The notes under the pieces: model-generated
The model's database searches: none
Told to the model about the DNA's origin: nothing
Seen by the model: only the letters and a program-made list of their open reading frames with translations
Part shown: positions 26,742 to 36,483 of the stretch, one piece after another
How the letters are laid out: the number at the start of each line of letters is the position of its first letter
Numbering within the stretch: the first letter of the stretch is position 1
Program-made: the position numbers and the translations under genes
Assembly: GCA_024690205.1 (NCBI GenBank)
Contig: JAILCX010000073.1
Location: forward strand, 1-51,352
Reading direction: 5' to 3'
Source of the DNA: Lachnospiraceae bacterium
GTDB lineage: Bacteria; Bacillota; Clostridia; Lachnospirales; Lachnospiraceae
Length of the DNA stretch: 51,352 bases

Positions 26742-27617
26742 TCAACAATTATGGCATCCGCCGTGATGAGTCTTTCCTTCTTTTGCTTCAAGATATTTCT
26801 GACCTTCTACTGTCTTGTAGATCGTCTGACGCTGCATAGCCTGGTCAAAATCAACCAGATGTCCGTCAAACTCAGGTCCGTCAACACATGCAAATTTTAC
26901 TTCTCCGCCAACGGTAACACGACACGCTCCGCACATTCCTGTTCCGTCGACCATTATAGGGTTAAGTGAAACAATTGTAGGAAGACCAAGTTCTTTGGTT
27001 TGCTTACAAACGAATTTCATCATAATCATCGGGCCTATGGCTACACATACATCATATTTCTTTCCTTCTTCATAAAGATCGGAAATGACTTTGGTAACCA
27101 TTCCGTTTCTTCCGTAAGAACCGTCATCGGTCGTTACGTAAAGATTACCCGAAACTTCCTTCAATTCATCTTCAAGTATAACGAAATCTTTATTCTTGAA
27201 TCCGACTATTACATCGGCATATATTCCTTTTTCATGTAGATATTTAACCTGCGGATAAACGGGCGCGGTTCCGACACCTCCGGCAACAAAAAGGATCTTC
27301 TTATTCTTTAATACGGAATCTTCTTCTTTGGTAAATTCCGAAGGCTGTCCAAGAGGACCCGTAAAATCACGGAAAGAATCTCCTTTGTTTAACTTGCTCA
27401 TAATATAGGTACCTTCACCGATTGCAGCAAATACAATGGTAACGGTGCCTTCTTTTCTGTCATAATCGCAAATGGTAAGAGGTATCCTCTCGGCCCATTC
27501 ATCAGTCCTTACGATTACGAACTGACCCGGAAGACAACCGGCAGCAACTCTCGGTGCTTTTACTATCATCAGGAATATTCCTGATACAAGCTCCTTTTTT
27601 TCGATGATCTCGTACAT
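26742..27617 (-). CDS. nfnA: NfnA-type FAD / 2Fe-2S subunit
   Basis: This 291-residue protein is of the dihydroorotate-dehydrogenase electron-transfer (PyrK-like) family. The FAD-binding barrel includes GQFVIVRTDEWAERIPLTI, the NAD-binding part GGVGTAPVYPQVKYL, and the C-terminal 2Fe-2S site is DGTGMCGACRVTVGG with a further Cys in FACVDGPEFDGH. With NfnB it would balance NADH, NADPH and ferredoxin by electron bifurcation. AGGAGG precedes the ATG. Its stop lies 18 bases upstream of the nfnB ATG. Confidence 0.82.
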   Translation of the reverse strand: MYEIIEKKELVSGIFLMIVKAPRVAAGCLPGQFVIVRTDEWAERIPLTICDYDRKEGTVTIVFAAIGEGTYIMSKLNKGDSFRDFTGPLGQPSEFTKEEDSVLKNKKILFVAGGVGTAPVYPQVKYLHEKGIYADVIVGFKNKDFVILEDELKEVSGNLYVTTDDGSYGRNGMVTKVISDLYEEGKKYDVCVAIGPMIMMKFVCKQTKELGLPTIVSLNPIMVDGTGMCGACRVTVGGEVKFACVDGPEFDGHLVDFDQAMQRQTIYKTVEGQKYLEAKEGKTHHGGCHNC

Positions 27618-27630
27618 ATCGGATAACCTC

Positions 27631-29127
27631 CTAAATCGGCAATAAACTCATATTGCCGGATGCGTCTTTCAGGAAATAATAAGCCGCTCCCGTATAAGGA
27701 TCAACGGCATACATATATCCTGTCAGAGTTTTCTTTAAAGTTCCGTCTGAATAATATTCAACTAAGATATAATAATATCCACTGCCTGAAATTTCAACCA
27801 TGGAATCATATGTATATGAATATGTTCCCTTACCGTCCTTTGATGTTCCGGCCCTGTCTGCGATCTTGCCGGCAATATAAAGGTCATTAAGAAGGTATAT
27901 ATACGCCTCCTCACCGCTCATATTAGCCTTAAGATCAAAATCATAGCTCCTCCTTATTATCTCTGATGAGATACCGTCTTCGGAAACAGCCACAAAGCTC
28001 ATATTGGACTTGCCGATCGGTGCCTTGAAAGGTTCTGTATAAAGGATCCCGTTTTCTTCGTCGGGATCGGACCCGTCAGTCGTATAATAGATTTTGTCGT
28101 TAACATTTTGCGAAAACGCAGAGATATTAAATGGTGAAGTATATGATCCTGATTCGGGATTGACTATAGGTTCACCGGGTTTTACAACATCGATAAGATA
28201 ATAAGATTCAGCAATATCGGAAACGGTGCCGTTTTTGTTTATAAATACAGCCTTTATATCATATTCTCCCTTTTCAAGAGAAATAGGCCCCGTATAAACC
28301 GTACCGTGCGAAGCTGAAGGATCCGTTCCGTCAGTCGTATAATAAACATCACCGTTCCCGCTAAATTCCAAAGACAGGGATGTGCCTTTTTCATAAGAAC
28401 CGGTCGGTATTGAAAAGACAGGAGCAACCGAAATATAATCGGAGAATCTGTTTAAGATATATTCATCGTTACTGTTTAATAACAGAGTGTTGATATCTGC
28501 ATAATCTCCTTCTTTTTCATATATATCTATATATTGCTCATAGAAAGTTGCAAGGACCTCGGGACTTGATATCTTTTTGTTATTGATGCTCTGATCAAGG
28601 ATATCCATTGCTTCTTCAACATCGCCCTTTGCATAAAGTATCTTGGCTTTGGTAAGATAGAGCTCTTCGTTACGGTTGTTTAACGAAATACCCTTATCAA
28701 CGCAGGATATCGCCTTGTCATACTGACCTTTTGCCATATACTTTTCCGCTCTTTTTTGCTGATATCCGGAAGAAAAATGTATATAGACGAACAGTATGGC
28801 TATCAATATAACTGCAAATAAAGAAGCTGCAGCTATAAGTGCAAGTGCTATATGTTTTTTGTTGGGTTTTTCTTTTCTGAATATAACGGGATCTTTAAAG
28901 AAATCTTCTTCAAGAAGTTCTTCTTTAGAAAGATTCGGAGTATCCAAAGAAGCCTCCGGATCTTTATCATCGGGCGGAATGATCTCATCAACTATAGTTG
29001 ATAAAGTTTCAGATATGCTGTTTTCAACATCTATTTCAAAATCGGGAACGATCTTAATCTCGTGACCGCATTTTTCACATAGAAGATGACCTTCGGGCAA
29101 TTCATACCCGCAATTTGGACATTTCAT
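27631..29127 (-). CDS. Zinc-ribbon / TM / TPR / chitobiase-C-like protein
   Basis: This 498-residue protein has an unusual order of parts. Residues 1-24 form a zinc ribbon (Cys3, Cys6, Cys17, Cys20); 25-90 are acidic; one membrane helix lies at about 93-117. TPR-like helices follow (KYMAKGQYDKAISCVDKGISLN and AKGDVEEAMDILDQ). Two copies of the CHB_HEX_C-like repeat carry YYTTDGTDPSASHGTVY and YYTTDGSDPDEENGILY. A small C-terminal domain with TGYMYAVDPYTGAAYY ends the chain. The zinc end should be inside and the repeats outside. Its function is not known; it is transcribed between folD and nfnA. Confidence 0.75.
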   Translation of the reverse strand: MKCPNCGYELPEGHLLCEKCGHEIKIVPDFEIDVENSISETLSTIVDEIIPPDDKDPEASLDTPNLSKEELLEEDFFKDPVIFRKEKPNKKHIALALIAAASLFAVILIAILFVYIHFSSGYQQKRAEKYMAKGQYDKAISCVDKGISLNNRNEELYLTKAKILYAKGDVEEAMDILDQSINNKKISSPEVLATFYEQYIDIYEKEGDYADINTLLLNSNDEYILNRFSDYISVAPVFSIPTGSYEKGTSLSLEFSGNGDVYYTTDGTDPSASHGTVYTGPISLEKGEYDIKAVFINKNGTVSDIAESYYLIDVVKPGEPIVNPESGSYTSPFNISAFSQNVNDKIYYTTDGSDPDEENGILYTEPFKAPIGKSNMSFVAVSEDGISSEIIRRSYDFDLKANMSGEEAYIYLLNDLYIAGKIADRAGTSKDGKGTYSYTYDSMVEISGSGYYYILVEYYSDGTLKKTLTGYMYAVDPYTGAAYYFLKDASGNMSLLPI

Positions 29128-29144
29128 CCGGTATAATTTTCCTT

Positions 29145-29981
29145 TTAATCAACAGCTATTACGCAGTTTTTAAGGAGCATGGCGATCGTCATCGGCCCAA
29201 CTCCTCCGGGAACCGGTGTAATAAATGAACACTTATCAAATACATCATCATAGTCAACATCTCCGCAAAGTTTGCCGTCCGCTCCTCTGTTAATGCCTAC
29301 ATCGATGACAACGGCACCTTCTTTAACATATTCCGAGGTGATAAAACGGCTTTTACCGATGGCAACTATAAGGATGTCTGCTCTTTTACATACTTCCTTA
29401 AGATCTTTGGTCTTTGAATGAGCTATCGTTACGGTTGCATTTTCACGAAGCATCAAAAGACTCATGGGCTTTCCTACAATATTGCTTCTTCCAAGAACTA
29501 CACATTCTTTTCCTGCAATCTCAATATTACTTCTTTTTAAAAGTTCTATTATTCCCGCGGGAGTACATGAAACAAAGCCTTCTTTTCCAATGCAGAGATT
29601 TCCGACAGATATGGGATTAAAACCGTCAACATCCTTTAAAGGAGAAATCTTTTCGATCACGGCATCTTCATTAATATGCTTGGGCAAAGGAAGCTGGACA
29701 AGGATACCTGTTATCCTGTCATCATTATTCAATCTGTCAATAAGATCGAGCAATTCTTCCTCAGTGGTCTCTTCGGGAAGTTCATAAGATTCGGAATCGA
29801 TACCGATAAGTTCGCAGCCCTTCTTTTTATTCTTTACATATACGGAAGAAGCAGGATCATTGCCGACTTGTATGACACACAGGCAAATATGAACTCCCTG
29901 TGCTTTTAATATTTTCACATCATCTGCAAGTTCGGATTTGATCTGTGAACTTATGAGTTTTCCGTCGATTATTTGTGCCAT
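29145..29981 (-). CDS. folD: FolD: methylene-THF dehydrogenase / cyclohydrolase
   Basis: This bifunctional enzyme interconverts 5,10-methylene-, methenyl- and 10-formyl-tetrahydrofolate. At 278 residues it is standard length. The signatures YVKNKKKGCELIGI (catalytic Lys) and QLPLPKHINE (substrate), then the NADP loop VVLGRSNIVGKPMSLLM, and PGGVGPMTIAML at the end are all seen. AGGAGA precedes the ATG. It lies after fhs, making a one-carbon pair within the rex run. Confidence 0.95.
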   Translation of the reverse strand: MAQIIDGKLISSQIKSELADDVKILKAQGVHICLCVIQVGNDPASSVYVKNKKKGCELIGIDSESYELPEETTEEELLDLIDRLNNDDRITGILVQLPLPKHINEDAVIEKISPLKDVDGFNPISVGNLCIGKEGFVSCTPAGIIELLKRSNIEIAGKECVVLGRSNIVGKPMSLLMLRENATVTIAHSKTKDLKEVCKRADILIVAIGKSRFITSEYVKEGAVVIDVGINRGADGKLCGDVDYDDVFDKCSFITPVPGGVGPMTIAMLLKNCVIAVD

Positions 29982-30039
29982 ATATGATGTCTCCTGTCAA
30001 TCAAAGTATACGGTGCTCGCTGAAACGAATTTTTTACTA

Positions 30040-31710
30040 TTAAAACAATCCTGAAATCTTACCGTCTGAATCAACATCGATATTGAAAGCAGCTGGTTTT
30101 TTGGGAAGTCCCGGCATAGTCATGATATCACCCGTTAAAACAACCACAAAACCAGCACCTGCACTTACATACATATCACGAACGTTAAGTTCAAAATCCT
30201 TTGGTGCGCCAAGTTTTGAAGGATCATCCGATAATGAGTATTGAGTTTTTGCCATACATACCGGCAGATCATCAAATCCGAGGTCTTTTAGCCTCTTAAG
30301 CTCTTTTTGAGCCTTTGAAGAATAAACAACGGAAGATGCTCCGTAGATCTTTGTTGCTACTTTATTGATCTTTTCTTCGATGCTCTGTCTTTGATCATAT
30401 ATCGGCTTATAAGCTGAGGGCTTGTTTTCCAAAGTATATAGAACCTTCTTTGCAAGTTCCTCTCCGCCTTCCCCGCCTTTTAAGAAAACATCGGATAAAG
30501 CAAATTCACAATCTCTTTCTTTACAGAATTCACTTACGAAATCGATCTCTTCATCAGAATCAGTATAAAAGTGATTTAAAGTGACGACGACGGGAACCCC
30601 ATACTGCTTAAGATTTTCTATATGTCTTTCAAGATTAACGATACCTGCTTTTAATGCATCAATATCAGGATCAGAAAGTTCGTCTTTTGGCTTGTTGCCA
30701 TTATACTTAAGAGCTCTGATCGTGGCAACCAAAACTATTGCATCCGGCTTAAGACCGGCTTTCGGGCACTTGATATCAAGAAATTTTTCAGCACCGAGAT
30801 CGGCACCGAAACCTGCTTCTGTTATACAGTAATCAGCTATACGTAAACCTGTTTTTGTAGCGATCACCGAATTGCATCCGTGAGCGATATTTGCAAAAGG
30901 ACCGCCGTGAACAAGAACGGGCGTATGTTCAAGAGTCTGAACAAGGTTAGGCTTTATGGCATCCTTCAAAAGGGCAGCCATCGCACCGACCGCGTTAAGA
31001 TCTTTGGCGGTCACGGGCTTACCGTCAACAGTATACGCAACGATTATCTTTGATAAACGGTCTTTAAGATCATCGATGTCATCTGAAAGACAAAGGATCG
31101 CCATAACTTCGGTTGCAACCGTAATTACAAAGTGATCTTCTCTTACGAAACCGTCAGTCTTGTTTCCGAGACCGATCACGATATTTCTGAGAGCGCGATC
31201 GTTCATATCAAGACATCTTTTAAATATGATCTGGCGGGTGTCTATATTTAATTCATTACCCTGCTGTATATGATTGTCTATAAGAGCACAAAGAAGGTTA
31301 TTGGCTGATGTTATGGCATGGAAATCACCCGTAAAATGAAGGTTAAGCTCATCCATCGGAACAACCTGGGCATAACCGCCTCCTGCAGCTCCTCCCTTAA
31401 CTCCGAAACAGGGACCGAGCGAAGGCTCTCTTAAGGCAATAATAGCTTTTTTGCCTAATCGCGAAAAAGCACATCCCAATCCGACCGTAGTAGTTGTCTT
31501 TCCTTCGCCTGCAGGTGTGGGATTTATGGCAGTCACAAGTATAAGTTTACCTTCCTTATTACCTGAGGTCTTTTTGATATACTCATTTGAAAGCTTGGCT
31601 TTATACTTTCCGTAAAGTTCAAGATCATCTTCTTCTATTCCTATTGAAGATGCGATCTTAGTTATAGGAAACAGTTCGGCTTCATTTGCTATTTCAATAT
31701 CACTTTTCAA
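30040..31710 (-). CDS. fhs: Formate-tetrahydrofolate ligase
   Basis: This enzyme joins formate to tetrahydrofolate with ATP, giving 10-formyl-THF. At 556 residues it is standard. The P-loop [15 protein letters not shown] lies near residues 67-81, and the folate-site [36 protein letters not shown] and [14 protein letters not shown] motifs follow (cited as short family marks). The chosen initiation codon is TTG at 31708-31710, with AAAGGA eight bases upstream and the usual MKSDIEIA beginning. Paired with folD, it supplies formyl groups for purines and tRNA. Confidence 0.94.
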   Translation of the reverse strand: MKSDIEIANEAELFPITKIASSIGIEEDDLELYGKYKAKLSNEYIKKTSGNKEGKLILVTAINPTPAGEGKTTTTVGLGCAFSRLGKKAIIALREPSLGPCFGVKGGAAGGGYAQVVPMDELNLHFTGDFHAITSANNLLCALIDNHIQQGNELNIDTRQIIFKRCLDMNDRALRNIVIGLGNKTDGFVREDHFVITVATEVMAILCLSDDIDDLKDRLSKIIVAYTVDGKPVTAKDLNAVGAMAALLKDAIKPNLVQTLEHTPVLVHGGPFANIAHGCNSVIATKTGLRIADYCITEAGFGADLGAEKFLDIKCPKAGLKPDAIVLVATIRALKYNGNKPKDELSDPDIDALKAGIVNLERHIENLKQYGVPVVVTLNHFYTDSDEEIDFVSEFCKERDCEFALSDVFLKGGEGGEELAKKVLYTLENKPSAYKPIYDQRQSIEEKINKVATKIYGASSVVYSSKAQKELKRLKDLGFDDLPVCMAKTQYSLSDDPSKLGAPKDFELNVRDMYVSAGAGFVVVLTGDIMTMPGLPKKPAAFNIDVDSDGKISGLF

Positions 31711-31758
31711 ATCGTTATCCTTTCCGTAAACAAACGTCTACTATGAATAAGCCACTAT

Positions 31759-34332
31759 CTATAATGTTGAAACAAAACTTTCAAACTCTTCGGGAGTCAT
31801 CAAGATGGCTCTTGCCTTAGTTCCTTCTTCGGGACCCACAACTCCGCATTCGGAAAGCGCATCCATGATCCTTGCTGCCCTGTTAAATCCTATCTTGAAT
31901 TTTCTTTGCAGCATACCGATCGAACACTTTCCGGATTCAACGATCAAACGACCGGCATCGGCAAAGAACTCATCCATTTCGCTGTCATCCGATACTGTCG
32001 AAGATGATGCCGAGGTTCCTGATCCCGATACCGCCATGGATTCGATCTTTGAACTTATCTCATTTTCTTCAATATTGCCAAGCTTCTGGTTCTTTAAGTA
32101 TTCAACAACATCGGCAACTTCTTTATCCGATACAAAAGCACCCTGTACTCGTGCTGGTTTTGTGTACCCCTGAGGATAGAAAAGCATATCACCTTTACCA
32201 AGGAGTTTCTCCGCTCCGTTCATATCAAGTATCGTTCTTGAATCAACACCTGATGATACGGAAAAAGCGATCCTTGAAGGCATGTTAGCTTTTATAAGTC
32301 CTGTTATTACATCAACCGAAGGTCTTTGTGTTGCAAGTATAAGATGAATGCCCGCAGCTCTTGCAAGCTGGGCAAGACGACAGATAGACTCTTCAACTTC
32401 CTTACCTGCAACCATCATCATATCGGCCAGCTCATCCACTATGACGACAAGCTGATACATAGGCTTTAACTCATTGCCATCTTCATCGGTTTTGCCCTTT
32501 ATTGCCTCGTTATATCCTTTTAAGTTTCTTACCCCGTAATCGGAAAACTTCTTATAACGACCCGTCATCTCCGCTACGGCCCAGGCAAGAGAAGCTGATG
32601 CTTTCTTGGGATCGGTTACAACAGGAATCAAAAGGTGCGGAATATTGTTATAAACGCTTAATTCAACTACCTTTGGATCAATAAGGATAAGCTTTACTTC
32701 CTCGGGATCTGCCTTATAAAGGATACTCATTATAAGAGTATTGATACAAACGGATTTACCCGATCCGGTAGCTCCCGCAATAAGCATATGCGGCATCTTT
32801 GCAATATCCGTTACAACCGCATTACCCGAAAGATCCTTACCAACTGCAAAAGAAATCTTAGAAGAAGATTCTTTAAATTCTTTTGATTCAAGAAGATCCC
32901 TTAATAATACAGGAGAACTTTCCTTATTCGGGACTTCGATACCTATGGCTGCTTTGCCCGGTATGGGTGCTTCGATCCTTATATCTTCAGCTGCAAGGTT
33001 AAGCTTTATATCATCCGCCAACGAAACGATCTTTGCTACTTTTACTCCGGTTTCGGGGATCATTTCATATCTTGTGACCGAAGGTCCGCGCGATATATCG
33101 GTAACGGTAACATTTACCTGGAAGCTATTTAATACTTCTTCAAGTTTTGCGGCAGTTGCTTTTAATTCATTGATACTGCCCGCTTTATCTGCCGCACCTT
33201 TGGTAAGCAAGGAAAGAGGCGGTATCCTGTACGGTCTTTTGGAACAGCTTTGCTTTGTTGATTTAGTCTTTATCTCATTAGAAACGGAACTAATATCAGG
33301 CTCCGCTGTTTTTTCTTTTCTGACAGGCATCGGAGCGTCTTCGTCATCTTTAGCGACTACTCCCGATATATTTATCTTTCCGTGAGCAGGTTCAATCTCA
33401 TCAACCGGATGTTCCACACCGTGTATCTTTATATCAGACTGAATGCTTTCGGTATCATCTTCAAAATCCGTAAGATTTATCTCATGCATATCATCTCTAT
33501 CTTTTGAGATGGTATTGTCTTCTTCAGGAACAAAATTGTATGTTGTGACTCCCGACACTTCACGTATCAGCTTTTCATCTTCCAAAGCTTCTTTCTGGGC
33601 GCGCTTTTCTTCGATACGTTCGTTACGCAAAGCTCTTCTTTCTTCAGCAAGCTGTCTTTGTCTTTCTTTCTTTTCATGATGTCTTATTGCGCCTTCATGG
33701 CCTCTTTCATAAGCATATGAAGATCCGGTCTTTACGGCATCAAAGAAAGAACGGTTGGATATGATTATTATACAGATAATGGAAATTACGGCAATAAGCA
33801 GGATAGAGCCTACGGCATCAAGATATTTAACGGAAATATAAGCCGCTGCCCCGCCGATGACTCCCCCACCTTTATGAGTCGAAGAAGCAAATGAATATAA
33901 TTCCGATACCGATAGAGGCAGATCCTTATTCGGCATATTGAATATCAGTTCGCATGCTGTTGCGATCATTATATATAAAATGATCGATGCAATTATCTTT
34001 CTTGCAGCGATTGAATCACCCGAATTAACTGTTCCGAAGATAATAAGGAGTCCAAAGACTATAGGCATGATATAGTTCGGAAAACCGAAAACACCGAACA
34101 TCACATTGGATACAGCAAGACCCAAAGAACCCAATATCTTAAAGTTACAAAGAAAAAGGAAAAGTGAAACAGCAATAACCCCGATAAGGACTATTTCATT
34201 CATCAACTCTTCAGACATCGGATCAGGTTGTCTTTGTGAACTCGTAGAAGTGCTTCTGGATCTTACGTTTGAGGATTTTGAAGAACTGTTTGTTTTTTTC
34301 CTTGTAGTTGTGTTTCTGGAGCTTTGTGCCAT
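31759..34332 (-). CDS. ftsK: DNA translocase FtsK/SpoIIIE
   Basis: This 857-residue septal DNA pump has four hydrophobic helices within about residues 45-200, an acidic/basic linker, then the RecA-like motor with Walker A GATGSGKS (about 520) and Walker B QLVVIVDELADMMM. The C-terminal gamma winged helix (MLQRKFKIGFNRAARIMD) reads KOPS/SRS-like DNA signs. The N-terminus is Ser/Thr/Arg-rich. It moves chromosomal DNA through the closing septum or into the forespore. It lies between the polytopic protein and fhs. Confidence 0.94.
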   Translation of the reverse strand: MAQSSRNTTTRKKTNSSSKSSNVRSRSTSTSSQRQPDPMSEELMNEIVLIGVIAVSLFLFLCNFKILGSLGLAVSNVMFGVFGFPNYIMPIVFGLLIIFGTVNSGDSIAARKIIASIILYIMIATACELIFNMPNKDLPLSVSELYSFASSTHKGGGVIGGAAAYISVKYLDAVGSILLIAVISIICIIIISNRSFFDAVKTGSSYAYERGHEGAIRHHEKKERQRQLAEERRALRNERIEEKRAQKEALEDEKLIREVSGVTTYNFVPEEDNTISKDRDDMHEINLTDFEDDTESIQSDIKIHGVEHPVDEIEPAHGKINISGVVAKDDEDAPMPVRKEKTAEPDISSVSNEIKTKSTKQSCSKRPYRIPPLSLLTKGAADKAGSINELKATAAKLEEVLNSFQVNVTVTDISRGPSVTRYEMIPETGVKVAKIVSLADDIKLNLAAEDIRIEAPIPGKAAIGIEVPNKESSPVLLRDLLESKEFKESSSKISFAVGKDLSGNAVVTDIAKMPHMLIAGATGSGKSVCINTLIMSILYKADPEEVKLILIDPKVVELSVYNNIPHLLIPVVTDPKKASASLAWAVAEMTGRYKKFSDYGVRNLKGYNEAIKGKTDEDGNELKPMYQLVVIVDELADMMMVAGKEVEESICRLAQLARAAGIHLILATQRPSVDVITGLIKANMPSRIAFSVSSGVDSRTILDMNGAEKLLGKGDMLFYPQGYTKPARVQGAFVSDKEVADVVEYLKNQKLGNIEENEISSKIESMAVSGSGTSASSSTVSDDSEMDEFFADAGRLIVESGKCSIGMLQRKFKIGFNRAARIMDALSECGVVGPEEGTKARAILMTPEEFESFVSTL

Positions 34333-34342
34333 TTATATACCT

Positions 34343-35734
34343 CTAAAGATCAAAATCATCACCGGGAGCTATATCAATGTCAAAATCATCTTTCGCATCA
34401 AGACTCAGGACATCAATGATAGGATCGAATGTTTCTTTTTTATCATCGGTAGTGACGACAATGTCTTTGACCATTTCTCTTTCAAATGCTTCCACACGGT
34501 CATTGGGCTTTAATTTAACAACATTTTCAATGCCCACACCGGCTTTTTTCATGTTTTCGGATAATTCACCGGTTATGTTTCCGCCAAAGATCATAGCGAT
34601 CCTGTTTTCGGCAGCAATCTTATCTATATCAAATTTTTTAGGTTCTCTGTCATGCTTTTTCTTCGGTATGGGAAGCGGATTTTCAAGGTAATCAACTTCA
34701 CGACCGTCTTCGGTGATGAAATAATCAACACCTAATACCCTGTCCCTGTGTGTAAACGCATTGTCTTCACCGGCAAGGTCTTTTTGTCTTTCTTCCTCAA
34801 GTAATTCCTGACGTTTTATCTCTTTTCTTTCTTCAATAAAGGAATTAAGGATATTGACCCATAAACAAACAATAAGCGAAACAAGAAAAGTAATCGCATA
34901 TCCGGTTTCAAAATCCATCGTACGATACGGAAGGAAGCTAAGTTTTCCCCACCACCACTTGAACTGACCTACGATGGTGTATCCCGTGTAACCGGTATAT
35001 TTTAATAGCGTAAAGAACATACCTATCACGGCACCGATAAGAACAAGGAAGATCTGTCCAAAGCCGTTCATCATCTGGTCTTTTTCTTCAAGTTCCTTCT
35101 CTGTCATTATAAGGATCCTGTTTTTGTCATCATTTATCCGATAATTATTTATAACGACATAGATCATGATGATAACTTCAAAAAATCCCATATAATTCCA
35201 GGCGATCAACATGCCGGAATAGATTCCCATCGAAAGAACGATGATCTCTTCAACAGAGCTTTTAAACCATCCGTGAAGTCTTGAATATCTGTAAAAGAGT
35301 GCCAGAAAATAAAAGACGATCGAAAAGTGAAACATGAAATACTGTTCGGGTGAACAGTTCCTGACCGATGCCAGTACAGCCGGTGAAACTGAAAGAACAG
35401 CAACCATGCTCAGTGCAGCATATGAGCTCCACAAAAGCTTTGCTCCCCAGAAAAGCAAGGATAAAGCAACCAGTTCACATATAAGCTGCCATACAAATAT
35501 GGTCATAATGCCGTTTCCGAACACTCTAAGCATCCTGGCCGCAGCATTTACATATGCAAAACAAAGACCGGAAGACAGAACTTTTTCACCCTCTTCAAGG
35601 CGTAATATGGCGCTATCATACAAGCCGTATGTATTTTGGACACCAACATAATCAAAAAGAAAATACAGTATCCTTGCGGCAAAAGCACAAAAGAGCCATA
35701 TGAAAAAAATTATCCTGTCTCTTTTTTTCTCCAT
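34343..35734 (-). CDS. Polytopic membrane protein with cytoplasmic tail, unknown
   Basis: This 463-residue protein has about eight or nine hydrophobic helices in residues 8-300 and a long charged C-terminal tail (about 300-463) with many Glu, Lys and Asp residues and IPKKKHDREPKKFDID. The N-terminal arrangement, including a short charged loop with SVRNCSPEQYFM, faintly resembles GT-C-type glycosyltransferase membrane domains, but I see no catalytic motif I can defend. The TAATG-like tight spacing on both sides (3 and 10 bases) places it in the rex-to-nfnB run beside ftsK. A conserved Lachnospiraceae protein is plausible. Confidence 0.6.
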   Translation of the reverse strand: MEKKRDRIIFFIWLFCAFAARILYFLFDYVGVQNTYGLYDSAILRLEEGEKVLSSGLCFAYVNAAARMLRVFGNGIMTIFVWQLICELVALSLLFWGAKLLWSSYAALSMVAVLSVSPAVLASVRNCSPEQYFMFHFSIVFYFLALFYRYSRLHGWFKSSVEEIIVLSMGIYSGMLIAWNYMGFFEVIIMIYVVINNYRINDDKNRILIMTEKELEEKDQMMNGFGQIFLVLIGAVIGMFFTLLKYTGYTGYTIVGQFKWWWGKLSFLPYRTMDFETGYAITFLVSLIVCLWVNILNSFIEERKEIKRQELLEEERQKDLAGEDNAFTHRDRVLGVDYFITEDGREVDYLENPLPIPKKKHDREPKKFDIDKIAAENRIAMIFGGNITGELSENMKKAGVGIENVVKLKPNDRVEAFEREMVKDIVVTTDDKKETFDPIIDVLSLDAKDDFDIDIAPGDDFDL

Positions 35735-35737
35735 TTA

Positions 35738-36472
35738 TCAGTCAGCTTCGTCGTAATTATGATATACGGCCTGAACATCGTCATCATCATCCAAAAGATC
35801 AAGTGTCTTATTAAGATTCTTTATATCCTGTTCATCCGAAAGTGCTACATAGTTTTGTGGAATAAAAGTAACTTCCGATGAAACCATGGGAATGTTGTTA
35901 TCAGTCATTGCTTTTAACAGCGCATCAAAATCTTCGGGTGTGGAAAGGATTTCAAAGCTGTCATCTTCTTCATTAAAATCCTCTGCACCTGCATCAAGAG
36001 CCATCATCATGAGCTCGTCGGCATCACCTTCGAATTCTTCTTTATCTATGATGATCTGTCCTTTTTGATCGAACATGAATGAAACGCATCCTGTTGTTCC
36101 CATGTTTCCGTATCCTTTTGTAAATGCGTTTCTGACATTTGCAGCGGTACGATTCTGGTTATCAGTAAGAGCCTCAACTATGATTGCAACGCCCTTGGGG
36201 CCGTATCCTTCGTATGTAACGTGTTTGTAATTGACACCGTTTACATCTCCGGCAGCCTTTTTGATACCTCTTTCAATTGTATCGTTAGGCATATTATTGG
36301 CCTTTGCTTTGGTAATAACCTGTGCAAGTTTAAAGTTGTTATTGGGGTCGGGTCCGCCTTCTTTAACAGCAACTGCGATCTCTCTACCTATGATTGTAAA
36401 GATCTTTCCCTTAGCCGCATCATTCTTTTCTTTTTTGTGCTTAATGTTCGCGAATTTTGAATGTCCTGACAT
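35738..36472 (-). CDS. yebC: YebC/PmpR-family regulatory protein
   Basis: At 244 residues this has the diagnostic beginning MSGHSKFANIKHKKEKNDA and AKGKIFTIIGREIAVAVKEG, then the DPNNNFKLAQVITKAKANNM and EGYGPKGVAIIVEALTDN regions. YebC-family proteins were first described as transcription regulators, and some members instead relieve ribosome stalling at proline stretches; the sequence alone does not decide. It lies 11 bases after alr. Confidence 0.93.
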   Translation of the reverse strand: MSGHSKFANIKHKKEKNDAAKGKIFTIIGREIAVAVKEGGPDPNNNFKLAQVITKAKANNMPNDTIERGIKKAAGDVNGVNYKHVTYEGYGPKGVAIIVEALTDNQNRTAANVRNAFTKGYGNMGTTGCVSFMFDQKGQIIIDKEEFEGDADELMMMALDAGAEDFNEEDDSFEILSTPEDFDALLKAMTDNNIPMVSSEVTFIPQNYVALSDEQDIKNLNKTLDLLDDDDDVQAVYHNYDEAD

Positions 36473-36483
36473 GTTCTTCTCCT

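Noticed and set aside
25342-26748. Annotation of the GltD-like gene as glutamate synthase small subunit
   Set aside because: There is no large subunit in the window and the PyrK-like FAD/2Fe-2S partner is adjacent, which fits NfnAB better.
32741-33385. 214-codon open frame on the plus strand
   Set aside because: It is antisense to the ftsK motor and linker region, and its low-complexity Ser/Ile/Leu content mirrors the ftsK codons.
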